From Dyella solisilvae (GTDB lineage Bacteria > Pseudomonadota > Gammaproteobacteria > Xanthomonadales > Rhodanobacteraceae), in the NCBI RefSeq assembly GCF_003351225.1, contig NZ_QQSY01000001.1:1-64000 (forward strand): 64,000 nucleotides of DNA, written 5' to 3'. Of the stretch, positions 27,201 through 42,200 are shown in pieces (position 1 is the first letter of the stretch; every line of letters starts with the position of its first letter). The notes below the pieces were generated by a model, which saw only the letters and a list, made by a program, of their open reading frames with translations, ran no database searches and had not been told where the DNA came from. The translations under genes were made by a program, and so were the position numbers.

Positions 27201-30200
27201 CAGCGAACCGGCAGAAACTACTACGCGGTTGTCGCCATCATAGGTGTACCACGCATCCTGCGTGGCCCCATTAGAGGTTGCCTTCACTTCGCGGCGGTTG
27301 CCTGCGGCGTCGTATGCATACGTCTCGTCTAACACAGTGGAGCCGGCAAGTGCGTTGACTTCCACCACCTGGCCGATGCGGTTGTGGCTGTCGTAGGTGG
27401 TGGTTGTGATGGTGTGCACAGCCTGGCCGTTGCCGTCGACCGTAATCGCTTCCTGACGCGTCTGATTGCCGTTGGCGTCGTAGCTGTAGCTGTAACTGGA
27501 GCCATCCGAGAACGTTTGCGTGGCGAGCAGACCATCCGCGTAGTACGTATCGGTGGAACTGTTCGGCGTACCGATGGGGGCCGTCACGTACAACGGTGTC
27601 TGCTGGCCCTGCGCCTGTGCCGACCAGTTGTCGCTTTCGCTGATCAGCTCCCCGGTGTTGGGGTCGTAGGTGTAGTTGTAGACTGCGCCGCTCAGGTCCG
27701 TATGTGTGATGACCCGACCGTAGGCATCGTACTGCCAGGTTTCCGTATTGCCGTCCGCCGTGGTCTTGCTGACCAGGTTTCCGTCCATGTCATAAACATA
27801 AGTGTCTTGTACGACACCAACCGGCGTTGACGGAATGTACTGATAATTCCAAGACACCGCATCGACTACCGCCGTGCCAAGGGCTCTAGACGTCCCATCG
27901 ATCGCCACTGCCGCAAAAGCCGCACCTTCCGGCGCCGTCGCGGTGACGTTGGTCGCGTGGTAGGCGCCGCCCCGATCGGTGGAGACAACGTTGCCCGGAC
28001 TGCGACCGATGATGTCGCCCTGGGCGTCGTACCACACGATGACGATACCCGCCGAGGCTTGGGCACCGAGGAATGCGAGGTCCAGGCTGACCTGCGCTGA
28101 GGCGCTGATTACCTGGCCTGGTGTTACCGGTACCCGGTCCTGGTTGGTGAGCGTGCCCGAGGCGATACCGTCGAAGGGCGAGCCCGTGCCAATATCGTTG
28201 AAACTTGCCACCCAGGAGCCGTTGGACGTGTTGGACTGGGTGTGGATGGTCCAGCCGGCATCCTTGTCCCAGCCGGTATCACCGTCCTCGAAGTCCGGAT
28301 TGCTCGGCTGTTGCGTGAACGAGCCGCTTGGCAACCATACGACGATGGACCCATTGGAGTCGGTGCTGGTGACGCCCGCGGGCGGCACGTAGTTCCAGGA
28401 GACACCCGAACAATAGATGGCCGAACCCGACAGGTTGTAGTCGGTGGCGTTGATGCCGATGGTGGCGTAGGCCGCACCTGGAGGCGCGGTGGCGGTGACC
28501 TTGGAAATGCCGGCACCGTGATGGGCCGACACAATGTCGCGATTGGGTGCGCTGGCGATGACGTTGCCGTTGGCGTCGTACCAGGTGATGAACACCGCGC
28601 CGCCGCCGTGCTCACCTTGGACGATGAAGCCTGCGGACGCCGTGATGGTCTGGCCCGGCACCACGGGCACGACGTCCTGGTTCACCATTGAGCCGTTGCC
28701 GTTGGGCGCATAGCCGGTGAAGACCGCCGTCCACGGGCCATAGGGACCCGTGCCGAAGTTGCCGGTGCTCCAGCCCTGCTGGACGTTCCACCCGGTGGCG
28801 CCCTGCGAGAAGTTCGCGTTGGTCGGGGCCTGCGTCCATTGGCCCGGGGTGCCCTGCACGTGCGTGTCGCTGGTGCTGGCAGCCCGCTGGGCGGCGTCCT
28901 GACTCCAGATCACGCGCCCTTGCGTGTCGTAACCGTAGTAGTTGGCATGCAGTGCGGCATCAGTGGTATCACCATTCTGCAGGTAGGCGGCACCGATACC
29001 GTCGTAGGTGATCAGGTGGTCGCCGTTCTGGTCGAGCACGTAGGCCTGGCGCCAGGTGGCCGTGCGTGTACCGGAGCCGGTGGCCACGAAGTCGCCCTCC
29101 TGCACCACACGGCCCAGCGCGTCCACATTCTGGAACGTGACGTTGCCGTTGCCGTCCTGGTCGGCCACTTCGTTGCCCAGCGCGTCATACGCCACGTAAG
29201 TGGTGGCGCCAGTGCCGTCCACGGCCTTGACCTTCTGGCCAAGGACGTTGAGCGTCGTCACCGTGACGTTGCCATCCTCGTCGATGGATTCGACCAGATT
29301 GCCGTTCAGGTCGTAGCCCGCCTTCTTTACCGGCGTGGTGACGGTGGCGGTGCCGTCGAGGCCCACCACGGTGACCGCGGCCTCGGTGGTGCTGGTGACC
29401 TGGTTGCGTTCGTTATAGGTGTAGCTGGTGGTGTTGCCCGCAGCGTCGGTGGAGCTGAGCACGTTGCCCCAGCGGTCATAGCTGGCGTGCAGCACGCCGG
29501 CGTTCTGGCCCGACGCAGCATTGGTGGACGGCCCCTGCTCCGCGATGACTCGTCCGTCGAGGTCCAGTGTATTGGTGGTGGTCACCGTGCCACCCACCGA
29601 GGCGGCCAGCGGCACCGTGTCCGTCACCATCTGGCCCGCCAGGTTGTAGCCGTAGCTGTGGACCTGCCCGGTTTTCGGATCGTTGGCCGTGACGCGATTG
29701 CCATCGTTGTCATAGATGACATTCGAAGACGTGGTGACGCCGTTGCCCGTGGCGATGACCTCGCCGAAGGCGTTGTATTGCGTGGCGATGACCTTGTCCG
29801 GCGTGGCTGAATTGGACCGCGTCGTTGCGGTGTAGATCAGCTGGTTGTCGGCGTCGTAGACGTTTGCGACCGTCACGCCGACGGTGGAGCCGTCGTCACC
29901 GTCCAGCGTAGAGGCGGTGGAGAGTAGATTGCCGTTGGCGTCGTACGTCAGGTACCTGGCCTGACTGGATGTCCAGTCCAGGACGCCGTTGAGTGGCGTG
30001 ACGCTGGCAAGCATGCGCCCGGCCTGGTCGTACTGGTAATACGTCGTAACCGACTGGGTGGATCCCGTCGAACCCTGGGTCTGGGTCAGGCGGTTGCCCT
30101 GTGCGTCATACGTGTAGCTAATGACCTGCGAGGCCATCGTGTACAGGGATGCACTGGCCAGCGTGAGCGCCGGATTGGCCGCCATCAGTTGCTGCCAGTT

Positions 30201-33200
30201 GCTCACCAGTACCGCCATCTGCGGGCCGACGATGCTGGTCACGCGTCCCAGTGCATCGTAGGTGGTGCTTTCGGTTGCACCATTCTCGGTCACGGAGATC
30301 ACGCGCGCCTCGCCGTCATAGGCGTAGGTGGTAGTCACGTAACCCTGCACCGCGTTGCCACTGCCATCGATGTACGAACGGAACACCGATTCGGACGTCT
30401 TGTTGCCGTCGTTGTCGTAGGTGTACGTCGTGGTGCGGTCGGCGCCGGTCGTGGCCAGATTGCCCGCCGGCGGATTGGCCGGCTGCGCGCCACCCGCCAT
30501 GAGCCCGGTGGTGTCGATGGCCGTCGCCCACTCCGTGGTGCTCACCACATCGCCAAAGGCGTCATAGCTCCAGGTGGTGGCGTATCCCATGGGGTCGACG
30601 GTCATGGTCTTGCGACCCAATGCGTCGTAATAGGTGTATGTGGTGGCCCACACGGCACCCGCCTGGCCCGGGGTGCCTTGCACGAGCACCGACTGGCTGG
30701 TGACATCGCCATAGGCGTCGTAGGTGTAGCGCGTCACCGGCGAACCGGTGGCCGTCGTGCCGTCACTGTTGGTGTACGTGGTTGCCGGCTGCGTGACGGA
30801 GAGCTTGTTGCCCTGGGCGTCATACGTGGTGGTGATGGCGCGGTCGTCCGGCGACGTCACCACGGCGGCACGCACCTGCTGCAGGCTCATGGCCTGGCCT
30901 GGCGACCAGTTGGTCAGCACCGACGTGTCGATGGGCGACGAATAGCGGGTCACACCGATCTGTTCGCCGTAGGCGTTGTAACGATAGCCGGTGACATAGC
31001 CGTCGGCGTCGACGCTGTAGGCCAATCGACCGTCCAGGTCATAGGCCTGGTAGCTGTAGTTGCCGCTGGCGTCCTTGGCGACAACGGCCTGGCCCAACGC
31101 GTTATAGGTCGTGATGACCACCGATTGCGCAAAGCCCGTCACCACAAGCCCGGTGGACGGCGCGACATTGCCCTGCTGCGGACCGGTCGTCCTCAGCAAG
31201 TGGTCGTCGGAATCGTAGACGTATTGCGTGGCAACGCCGTTGACGGTGACCTGGTCCAGGTTTCCGCTGGAGTCATAGTCGTAGTAGGTGGTAATGCTTT
31301 GCTGTGTCGTGCCGAGGTAGACACCTGCGCTGCTGTAGCTTGCCACGGCCACCGGCGGACTGGTCTCGTACGAGAGCCGGCCATCGTAGTCGTACTGATA
31401 CGACCAGGTCTCACCATCGCGATTGGTATAGGTCGCCTTGCGGCCATCCACGTTGTACGTGTATGTCGCGACGGGCGTGCTGCTCAGGGTATCCAGAGTC
31501 TGGGTCACGTTGCCGAACGCGTCGTAAACCTTGCCAACGCCGCGCGTCTGGGACGAACTCGGATTTGCTGCCTGCACGGCCACCGCGATGGAGCTCACGC
31601 TCCAGTCGGACGGCGTCGCGATGGCATTGGCGTACTGCAGCGTCCAGGTGACGCGGCCATCGCCGTCATAGCGTGTTTCGGTGACGTCGCCCAACGCGTC
31701 GACGGTGTAGACCTGCCTGCCTGCCGCATCGTAGGCGTAATGCGTGACGCGCTGATCGGTGATCGTCGCCATATAGCTGGCGATCGAAGCCGTGGTGGCG
31801 GTGCTTCCAAGGCGCCCCAGCGGAATCAGGCTGCCGTACTGAACCTGCTCGACCAGATTGCCGTCGGCGTCGTACAGCATCTGCGTAACGGCACCACCGT
31901 TCGTGCCATTGGCCGACGCCGAGCTGATGGTGAATTCCACCCGACCCCGGTCGTCATAGAACATGCGGGTGGTGCGCGCCGTCGCATCGGTGTCGTTCGC
32001 CGCAGTCAGCGCCGACTGCATGCCCGCCACGGTCGCGGTACCCGCCAGCAGGCTGGCGGACAGCGTGGAGGAGACCGCAATGGCGTGCGCATACACCAGC
32101 GTTTCGCTCGCCTGCCCGGCAGCGTTGTAGCGCGTTTCCGTGACGACGCCCGTCGGGTCGATGCTGAATTGCAGCTGTCCGCTGGCGTTGTAGACGCTAT
32201 AGGACGTCTGGTCGTTGCCCGACGTGTGCACCATCGACTGCAAGCGATTCAGCGCGGTATCCAGGCCGCCGCGCTTGGTGACGTCCAGCGACTCAAGGGA
32301 CTGGTACTGGTTTTCGTTGATCGCCGTCGCATAGTTGCGCGACGCGACGATCTGGCCATTGGCATTGTACCAGTTGCGCGTGACCGCGCCTCCGGTCCAG
32401 CCCATTGACGAGCTTCCCTGGTGGTCCACGGAATAGACGAGTTCACCCGCCTCGTCGTAGAAGTAGTAGGTGTTCTTGGTTTCGTTGGGATTGTAATAGT
32501 AGTCGTCGACCACCTTCTCGATGACGTTTCCGTCAGCGTCATACGTATAGTTGATTGTCGCGACGCCTGTATCGCCACCTTCGCTGACCAGTCGGCCAAG
32601 CGCGTCGTAGTTGTCGTAGATGTCAGTGTTCTGGTTGTCCAGGCTCCGGTACAGCTCCGTTGCCGTCACCTCGTTCCGATCGTTGTAGTAGTACCAGGTC
32701 TGGATGGCATCAGGCTGGCCTGCATCGACGATCTTCTGAGACAGGTTGCCGTTGCCATCGTAGCTGTAGTCGGTCTCCACGCCATTCGGATCCACCTCGG
32801 TCACCGCCAGGCCCCGTCCGTTGTAGAGGTAGGTCGTGACCAGCTTGAGGCCATTGGGATCGACGGTCTGGGTTAGCACGCGGCCGTCGGCGTCGTACGT
32901 ATAGGCAACCGCATGGCCATCGGCGTCCGTCGTCAGAGTTCGATTTCCGTCAGCATCGTACTGACTGCTTGCCACGCTCCCGTCCGGGTTGGCGGTCTGC
33001 AGCAGGCGACCATCGGCATCGTAGCTGTAACGGGTGAACTGGCCAGATGAATCCTTGATGGATACGGTCTGGCCTTCCCTGTTGTGAGTCGTGGTGGTCG
33101 TCACGCCGCCGGGGCTGGTGACGGTCACGCTGCGTTGCGCGTCAATGTAGGCGTAGGTGGTCACCAGGCCCATGGCGTCAGTCTTGCTTACAATGCGGCC

Positions 33201-36200
33201 ATAGGCGTCATAGCTGGTCGACGTTTCCCGCAGCTGCCCCTGGACGGTCAGGCTCTGTGTCAGCTGCCGATCCAGGCCGTCATAGCTGAAGCTGGTCGTG
33301 GCGCCGTCGCCATCCGTATAAGTTGCCATGCGACCGAAGGCGTCGTACGTCCAGTCCTGCTCGCGAAGCAGGGAGAACTGGCCGCCGCTGTTGCCCCAGC
33401 CGCCACTGGAGGCAACCATGGCGAAGGCAGCGGAACCCTCGGGCGTGGAACCGTCGAGCTGGCTGATGATGTGGCCCAGTCCGTCGTACTTGTACACCGT
33501 GCGGGAGTCGTTGTAGTTGATGCCGCCGGTGACAACAAGTTCGTTGAATCCATCGAAGGAGCTGTCGAACTGGTTGCCGTTGCCGTCCTCCTTGAAGATC
33601 AGGTTGCCCTCAAGGTCATACCCGTAGTAGACCCGAAAGCCCGCGGACAGGGTCTCGACGGTCGCGGACATGTTGCCGGGATCTGGGGCAAACCCAGCGG
33701 GTACGTCCATTAGGTCGTCGTACTCGATGGTCTGGATGACATCGCCGTACGTGTCGTACTGCGTGTTCGTGACAGCACCGAGAGCGTTCTTGTCTCCATT
33801 TTCGTCTGTCCGCCCCTGGATCGAGAATATCTGGCGGCCGTTTGCGTCGTACACGTACCAGGTGGTGTTGCCGAGGGCGTCGGTTACAGACGTTCGGTTG
33901 CCATCGAGATCGTAGGCATAGGTGGTGGTATTACCGAGCCCGTCGGTGGACGAGGCCAGGTTGCCGAAGGCATCGTAGGTCTCCGTCGAGGACCGTGCGT
34001 CCGTGGTGCCCAGGGCCACCACGGTCTGTATCAGTCGGCCGTCCGCGTCGTACGCGTAGCTGGTGACCGTGCCTTCCGCGTTGCGCTCGCTGATGCGATC
34101 ACCGTACGCGTCGTACTGGCAGGTCGTACGCTGCGATGCCATGCCGACCACGGCCTCCTGGATGCTGGCAAGGCTTCCCGTCGCCGCAGGGGGCACAACG
34201 TCTGCATAACGGGTGGTTCCCGCCTGGCGTCCATCCCTGTCATAGCTGTATTGGGTGAAGTAGCCATCGGCGTCCAGTTCACCGACCAGGTTGTCCAGGC
34301 CATCGTAATAATAGTGCGTGGTCTTGTCGTTCGCGCTGGCTGCTGGCAACAGATCCTGCAGGCTGCCATCGGTGCGCAAGGTCGCTACCGTCGCCGTCGC
34401 ATAGCCTGTCGTCTGGCTGATGTGACCGGCGGCATCGTAGGTCGTCGTGGAGAGGTAACCATCGGCGTCCAGCGTGGCAACGCGATTGCCGTCCGCATCG
34501 TAGAAATAGCGGGTCGTTCGCGTTGCCGTGGTGTGGCTGAGGTCGACATCGACCGTTTCGACTACGTTCGACGCGGCATCGTAGGTGTAGGTAAGGCGGT
34601 CGCCATCGGTGTAGGCCAACTTCGGCACATACTCCCAATCGCCGTTGATGTCTTCCCAGCTGCCGTTGTCCTGCGCAGCCGAGTATCGGGTGACCGTGGC
34701 CACGCGTCCCAGTGCGTCGTAGTTTGTGATCGTCACGCGATCATTGAGCATGTCGGACGCGGGAAGGATGTCGGAAAGCCTGACCGTTACCGCGTTGTTC
34801 ACCAGCCAGCCAGCGGTGGTGGCGGGTTCGTTGTATGCCGTCTCCCTGACCACCCGCCCGAACCCATCGCGCTTGTACTGGACCACCGCGCCCGACGGGT
34901 CGACAGTTGCAACCACGCGGTTGTCGGCGTCGTAGAAGGTATAGGTGACGTTGCCGTTGGGGTCGACCTCGGCCACCTGCTGGCCAACCGCGTTATAGAC
35001 GTATTGCGTGGTTCGCGTGGTGTCCGGCGAGTTCACTGCCGCCACGGCCGCAGCAATCGAAGCTGTCGTCGCGGCGCCACCCACCTGGCTGAGCAACAGG
35101 GGGACACCGTAGACAATGCTGGCAGTGACGCGACCGGCGGCATCGTAGGTGTTCGCGCTTGCCACGGCGGCGAGCACGCCGTTCACCAGGTTCTGCGTGA
35201 CAGAGAACGCGACGCGGCCGTCGGCGTCGTAGTAGCTGTACGTGACTCGGGCTGTGCTGTCGGTGTCTCCTGCCGTTGTCAGCAGCTGTGCTACGTCGCT
35301 GCTGCCCGCCGTGCCTGCCCGCAGCGAGGTTGCGAGCGCGCCGACACTGACGGGCGTGGCATACGCCAAGGTCTCGGCCATCTGGCCAAGACTGTTGTAG
35401 CGATACTCGGTGACGTTGCCAGCCGGGTCGATGGTATAGCGCACGTGACCATCCGCGTCGTAGACGCGATAGCTGATCTGGTCGGCGCTGGATACCGCAG
35501 TCTTTGCCAGCGTTGCGCAGAGCGCCAGGTTGGCATTGGCCGTATTACCCGACAATCCCGCCAGGGTGCTGGCATCGACAACGTTGCCGTAGTTGCGCGT
35601 CGAGACCAGGCGCCCATCGGCGTCGTACCAGTTCTGCGTCAGCGCCACCTGACCGGCGCCTTCAGCGCCACCAGGGGTCGCCGAGTACACGACTTCGCCG
35701 GCCTGGTTGTAGATGGTGTAACTGCTGTTGCCGGCCGGGTCGGTCGTTTCGACCAGGTGGCCGTCAGCGTCGTAGGCGTAGCCTGTGACTTGTGCCAGCC
35801 CATTCGGGTCGAGCACCTTCTGCACCAGTCTGCCCTGGGCATCGTAGGTGTACGCAGTGGTGACCGCCTCATCCGTGCCGACGCCTGTGGTCGCTGTCAG
35901 GATGTTGCCTTCGCCATCGTAGGTGAAGCTGGTGACCTGGCTGAGCGCGCTCGCCGTCTGCGTCTGGGTGAGGACGTTGCCATCCGCGTCGTAGGCGTAG
36001 CTGGTGGTGACCCCCGTCGGGTCGGTCACCGTGAGTTGGCGCCCTTCGCCGTCATAACTGTAGCGCGTGACCTGGTTCAGGCCATTCGGATCGACACGGC
36101 GCAGCAGCACGCGGCCAGCGGCGTCGTAACTGTAGGTGACCAGCAAGCCGGAGGCACTGGTGGTGCTGATCAGTTCGTCGAGCGCGTTGTACTTGTTGCT

Positions 36201-39200
36201 GCTGACCTGCCCCATGGCATCGGTGGTGGTCAACAGGTTGCCGTCGCGGTCGTAGGTATAGCTCACCGTGTTGCCGGCGCCATCGGCGACGCTCACGGTG
36301 TTGCCATAAGCGTCCTTGGTGACGGTGAGGACCACGCCTTCCGGCGAGGTGGTCGTGGTCGTATGTGTTGCAAGCACGTACTGGTACTGGGTGACGTTGC
36401 CCAGGGCATCGGTCTGGGTGACGACGCGGTCGAATGCGTCGTAGGCCGTCTGCGTGCTCCGTGCAACGCCCTGCACCACCTGACTGGTGGTGACCTGACG
36501 ACCCAGGTTGTCGTAGCTGTAATCGATGAACGCGCCATTGCCATCGATGGTGCGAGCCACCCGACCGAAGGCGTCATAGGTGACCCGACTGGTGCTGGCA
36601 CTGGCGCTGCCATAGCCATCGATCTCGATCGTGCGATCGCCCCGCGTGTCGTAACCATAGCGGGTGACGGTGTCATTGGCCTCGCTGATTGCGCTACCCG
36701 GCGCACTCAACTGGCGCGCGGTTTCCACCAGGTCACCAAAAGCGTCGTAGTAATAGACCGTCTTGTAACCATCGCCATCAACGGTTGTCGCGACCTGTCC
36801 ATCCTTGTTGTACGTGGTCCGGGTGACGTCGTCGACATCGGTCGGGTTGCTCGGCTGCGGCAACGCCGCCACGGCGGTTGCGATGTCGGCCAGGGTGGCG
36901 ACGGATGGGTCGATGATCGCCGCCGGGCCTGAGGGGTAGCCGATCAGTCCCAGCTGTTCGGCATAGACATGCTTGGAGGTGGCCTCGCCGAAGGCATCGT
37001 ACTGGTAGGCGGTGACGTTGCCGACGGCATTGGCGACGCCACCTGCGCTCATGCCTTGCAGCACATAGGCTAGGCGACCGTCCGCGTCGTAGAAATACCA
37101 CTTGCTGTTACCGAGCGCGTCAGTCTCCTGAGTGAGCTGACCGAGCGAATCGTAGGTGTTGTGCGTGGTATAGCCGTTGGCATCCTTGCTGGTCACCACC
37201 TCGCCGTTGGCGTCGTAGGTGACGCTGGTGACCGTGGCAGTCCCCTGCCCGGTCACCGGTCGCACCGTGGTACTCAGCAGGCGTCCGTCGTTGTCGTAGG
37301 CGTAGCTGGTGCGGGTGCCATCGGCTGCTACCAGAAGCGTGACCTGTCCTTCCGCGTTGTAGTAGGAGGTGGTCTGCTGGCTGCCCGGCTGCGTGCCAAG
37401 CAACGCAAGCAATGCACCACTGCTCTCGCGCCCGGTCAGGGCGCTCATCTGCAGCGGGGTCAGCGCTACGGCGTAGCGGGTCTGCGTGGCCGCACGTGCG
37501 GCCTGGTTGTACGTCGTGAGCGTGAGATAGCCGTCCGCGTCGACCTGAGCCACCAGGCGCCCCAGGCTGTCGTAGTAGCTGCGAGTGGTCTGATCTTGCG
37601 CACTGGTCACCAGATCCGCCTGCACCGAGGCCAGCGTCGGAGTGGTACCGAGGGCAGTTAGTTGAGTGGCCGTCAGCGCGGTTGCATAAGCCGTGCGCAG
37701 TACGACATCGCCATCGCCGTCATAGGTCATGGTGGTGACGTAACCGCCTGCATCGATGGTCGCGACAGCGCGGTCGTCGGCATCGTAGATTGTGCGCGAG
37801 GTGCGGTCGGCGGCATTGGTGGTGATCACCGCCTGCAGGTCGGCCAGGCTGGGCGCGCTGCCAAGCGCGGTGCGCTGCGCGGCGGTAAGGCGTACCGCAT
37901 ACGCCGTGCTGGCGACCATGCGGCCCGCGGCGTCGTACGTCATGACTGTCACGTCGCCCACGCCATCGATGGTGGCCACCGGCTCACCCACCACATCGTA
38001 GACGGTCTGGGGGGTGCGATCCTGCGTCGTAGCCACCGGCAAGGTCAGTGTGGACGGGAAGCTTGAGGTCAGTGCACCGTCGGCGAACCAGCCCACCGTG
38101 CTGACCGGCAGAGCGTACGCCGTGGTCTGCACGACGTGGCCGTCCCCGTCGTAGGTGTACGCGGTCACGTAGCCCATGGGGTCCACGACCGCGGTGACCT
38201 GTCCGTCCGCGTCGTAGAAACGGTACGTCACGTTGCCCTGGGCATCGACCACGGCCACCTGGTTGCCTGCCGCGTCGTAGAAGGCCTGCGTGGTGGGGTC
38301 GAGCGCCGCCTCCACCTGTGCCAGCGTCGGCGAGCCGCCCAGCTGGTTGATCTGCTGGTGCGTGAGTACCGTGGCGGTGACCGACGTCGTGGCCACCTGC
38401 CCGCTGGCATCGTAAGTGGTGAGAGTGACATGCCCCGTGGCGTCGATGGTCGCGACCACGCGGTTCTGCGCGTCGTACACCGTGTGGGTCGTCGTGTCGC
38501 CGGCATTGGGTTGCAGCAGTGGCCACAGGTCGCTGATTGAAGCCATGTAGCCGTGGCTGGCACTGATCGGCACGGCGTATTGCGTGGTCGACGTCAGGTT
38601 GCCATTGATGTCGTAACTGCTGGTGGTAACGCGGCCGTCCGTGCCGATCACGGCAAGCAAGTGGCCGTTGGCATCGTAGAACGACTGACTGAGCGCGGAA
38701 CCCGAGTCGATCGCCAGATCCGCCTGCAGCGCGGCCATGGTCGGCACCGTACCCAGTTCGGACACCTGCAGGGCGGACAGCTTGAAGCCCCACTGTGTCG
38801 TTGCTGTCTGTCTGCCTTCAGCGTCGTACCGCATCATCGTGACGGTGCCGTCCGGGCCCACCGTGGCGATCACGCGTCCCTGCCCGTCATAGACGGTCAG
38901 GCTGTTCTGGTCACTGGCACCCGGCTTGAGCAGCGCCTGCAGCGCGGCCATGGTCGGCGTGTCGCCAAGGGACAGGAGCTGCGCCGGCGTGAGCTTGGTC
39001 GCGTAGTGAGTCACCGCGGTGATCTCGCCGAGCGCATCGTAGGCGGCAGCGTCAACCTGACCATCCGGGCCGACGGTCGCCAGCAGGTTGCCATTGGTGT
39101 CGTAGATCGACAGGCTGACCTGGTCGGCTACCGACGCATGCAGATATCCCTTGAGCTTGCCCGAGGTCGGCGTGGCGGCGAGCGCCTCGATCTGCTGCCA

Positions 39201-42200
39201 GCTCAGCGGCGTGGCGTAGGCATGCGTGGCAATAATATTGCCGTTCTTGTCAAACGTCGTCGTTGCGACCGTGCCGTCCGCGGCTACCTTGCCAACTACG
39301 TTGCCATTGGCATCGTAGATGGTGACGCTGGCGGTGTCCTGAGCGCTCGGCGTCAGCAACGCCTGCAAAGCGGCGAGAGTCGGACTGGTGCCCAGCGACA
39401 CCATCTGTGCCGTGGTCAGCGGAATGGCGTAGCTGATCGTCGCCAGTACATCGCCTGCGTTATCGTACTTGGTCGTGGTGACCTGGCCATTCTCAACGTC
39501 CGCCACCTGGTTGCCGTTGGCGTCGTAGATCGCGAACGATATCTGGTCGGCGCTACTCGGCGTGACCATGGCCTGCAGTTCGGCCAGCCTGGGCGTCGTA
39601 CCGAGCGAGGCGACCTGGGCGCTCGTCAGCGGGGTGGCGTAATCGATGGCCGACATCCATTGGCCATTGGCGTTCCACTGGTCAATCTCGACCTGGCCAT
39701 CGGGCCCGACCGAGCCCACCTGGTTCCCGTTCGCGTCGTAGATGCCCAGCGTCGTGACGTCGCTGCTGCTCGGTGTGACAGCGGCAGCGAGCTGGTCAAT
39801 AGTGGGCGCGTCGCCCAGCGCCTCGACCTGCGCGATCGTCAGCGCATTGGCGTACTGCGTCGTGGCAGACACATTGCCATTGGCATCGAACGTGTAGATC
39901 GTCACCTGACCGTTCTGGTCGACTTCCCCGAGTACCTCGCCAGAGCTATCGAAGACGGTAACGCTCGCCGCATCCGACGAACTCGGCGTCACCAGGGACT
40001 GCAACATGGCGAGGGTCGGCGCGGCAATGAGTTCGGCCAGCTGGCTCGAACTCAGCGGTGTCGTGTAGCTCGTCGTAGACGTGGTGCGACCATCTGCATC
40101 CACGCCATAGATGGTCGCCAGGCCACCGCTGTCATAATCGCCCGTCTGGGTGTTGTAATAGAGCTCCGGATTGACCTGACCTACCGTGTTTCCATTGGCA
40201 TCGGTGATCGTGATGTAGGTTTGGTCGTTCTGGGAAGGCGTCAGAAGTGACGTGAGCTCCGCCATAGTCGGCGTGTCGCTCACTGCGATCTGAGCACTCT
40301 GGCTAAGCCGGTTCGAGTACTGCGTGGAGGAGACCATGCGCCCATTGGCATAGGTGTAAATGGTTACCTGTCCATAGGTGCCGACCGTGGCCAGCATGTT
40401 GCCACTCGCATCGAAAATGGTCGTGTCGCTGGCGACGTAATCATTGACTTCAAAGGCGGCAAGCACCTGCTGCAGGGTCGGGTTCGAACCCAGGAAGGCC
40501 GCCTGCGAAAGACCGAGTGTGTTGTTGCTCACACGGGTATTCACCAGATTGCCCGAGGCGTCGTACGTGGCTGTCGTGAGCTGCACCGCCGTCTGGTACC
40601 ACCAGTAGTTGTACACCCTCGTCGTCGCGAGCCACGCGACCGGCCTCTCGTTGGCGTCATATAGCGTCGCCGAGATGTTGGTCGGCGTGTTGTAGTCCGT
40701 GTACGCCGCGAGGGCGGCCATGCTCGGCTGGTTTCCAAGCGACTGAATGAAGCCGATGCCAGGTGGACTGTACTGCATCAACGACGTCTGGTTTCCTGCG
40801 GCATCGTAGCCGTATACAGCTATGCCGTTGCTTGAAATGTCGGCGGTCTTTCGTCCGTTGGCGTCGTAGATGAAAAGTTCCGCCGAATCCTGACTAGTCT
40901 GCGTCAGGTCCGCATCCAGCGCTGCAAGGGTCGGCGCATTGCCTAGCGCATCCACCTGGCTGGTGGTGAGCGCGGTGCTGTAGCTGTACGTGGCGGTGAC
41001 ATTTCCTGCGGCGTCGTAGGTCGTGGTGGTCACGCGGCCACTGGTATCCACCGAGGCAATGACACGATGACTGGTGTCGTACACCGCCAGGCTGCTTGCG
41101 TAGCCCTGGCCCGGATCGATCATGGCCTCCACATCGGACAACGTTGCCGTGGCGCTCAGCGATTCCACCTGAGCCATGGAGAACACTTGCAGATACTGCG
41201 TTTCCTGGGTGGCGTCGCCGGCATCGTCGTAGCTGGTGACGATGACCTGGCTACCGTACACCCAGCTGCTGGTGTCCCAGTCGTAGTACGAAGTCGGCGC
41301 ACTGAAGGTCGCCACCACGCGCCCCTGGTCGTCCAGAATGGTGCGGGTGGCCCGATCGTTCGCGCCCGGCGTCACCAGCGCCTGAATGGCTGAAAACGTC
41401 GGCGCATTGCCCAACGCCGTCAATTGATCGGCGGTCAGCATGCTGCCGTACATCGTGCTGGATGTCTGGGTACCGTTCGCACCGTAGGTGTTGAGCGTGA
41501 CGGTCTCATTGACGACCGACGCAACGACGTTGCCGCTAGTGTCGTAAACGGTAAGGCTATCGCTGAGATTGGGCGTGAGCAGCGCCTCGATCCCCGCGAG
41601 CGTCGGCGAGCTCCCAAGCCCCTGCAACTGCGCCGATGGAACGATCTGGGCATAGTGCCTATTGGCGATCAGGTGGCCCGAACCGTCATAGGAGAGAATG
41701 GATACCGTTCCTCCATACGTCCAGGTGTAGCTGGGATAGCTGATTGCACTGGCATACGTCACCTGGGCAACCGGACGATCGTTGCTGTCGTAGATCGTCA
41801 TGTTTACGTTGTCGGCGACGCTGGGCGTAACCACTGACATCAGTGTCGCCAGCGAGGGCGAGGCAGCGAGCGTGGCGAGCTGGGACGATCCGAGTAAGCT
41901 GACGTATGCCACCGTCTTCTGGACCAGGCCATCGGCGGTATAGGTCGTTGTAGTCACCTGGCCCGATGGATTGACCTCGGCCACGACGCGGCCGTTGGTG
42001 TCGTAAAACTTCTGGTCCACGCTGTCGTAGCTACTATGCGGCACTAGCGATAGCAAAGTCGCCAGCGTCGGCACGTTCGCCAGAGCAATGGTTTGCGCCG
42101 ACGTCAACCTGTACGCGTAATTGGTCTGGATGGCGTAGCTCCCATCCTGCGCATAGACCGTCGTGACGACATCGCCATAGTTGTCTACGGATCCAACGAC

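Noticed and set aside
25920-40250. Very long plus-strand open frames (for example 30189-32408, 34251-36932 and 38553-40250) opposite the giant YD gene.
   Set aside because: They mirror the repeat and GC-rich codon pattern of the minus-strand gene, have no ribosome sites or recognisable domains, and break at unit boundaries. They are antisense shadows.
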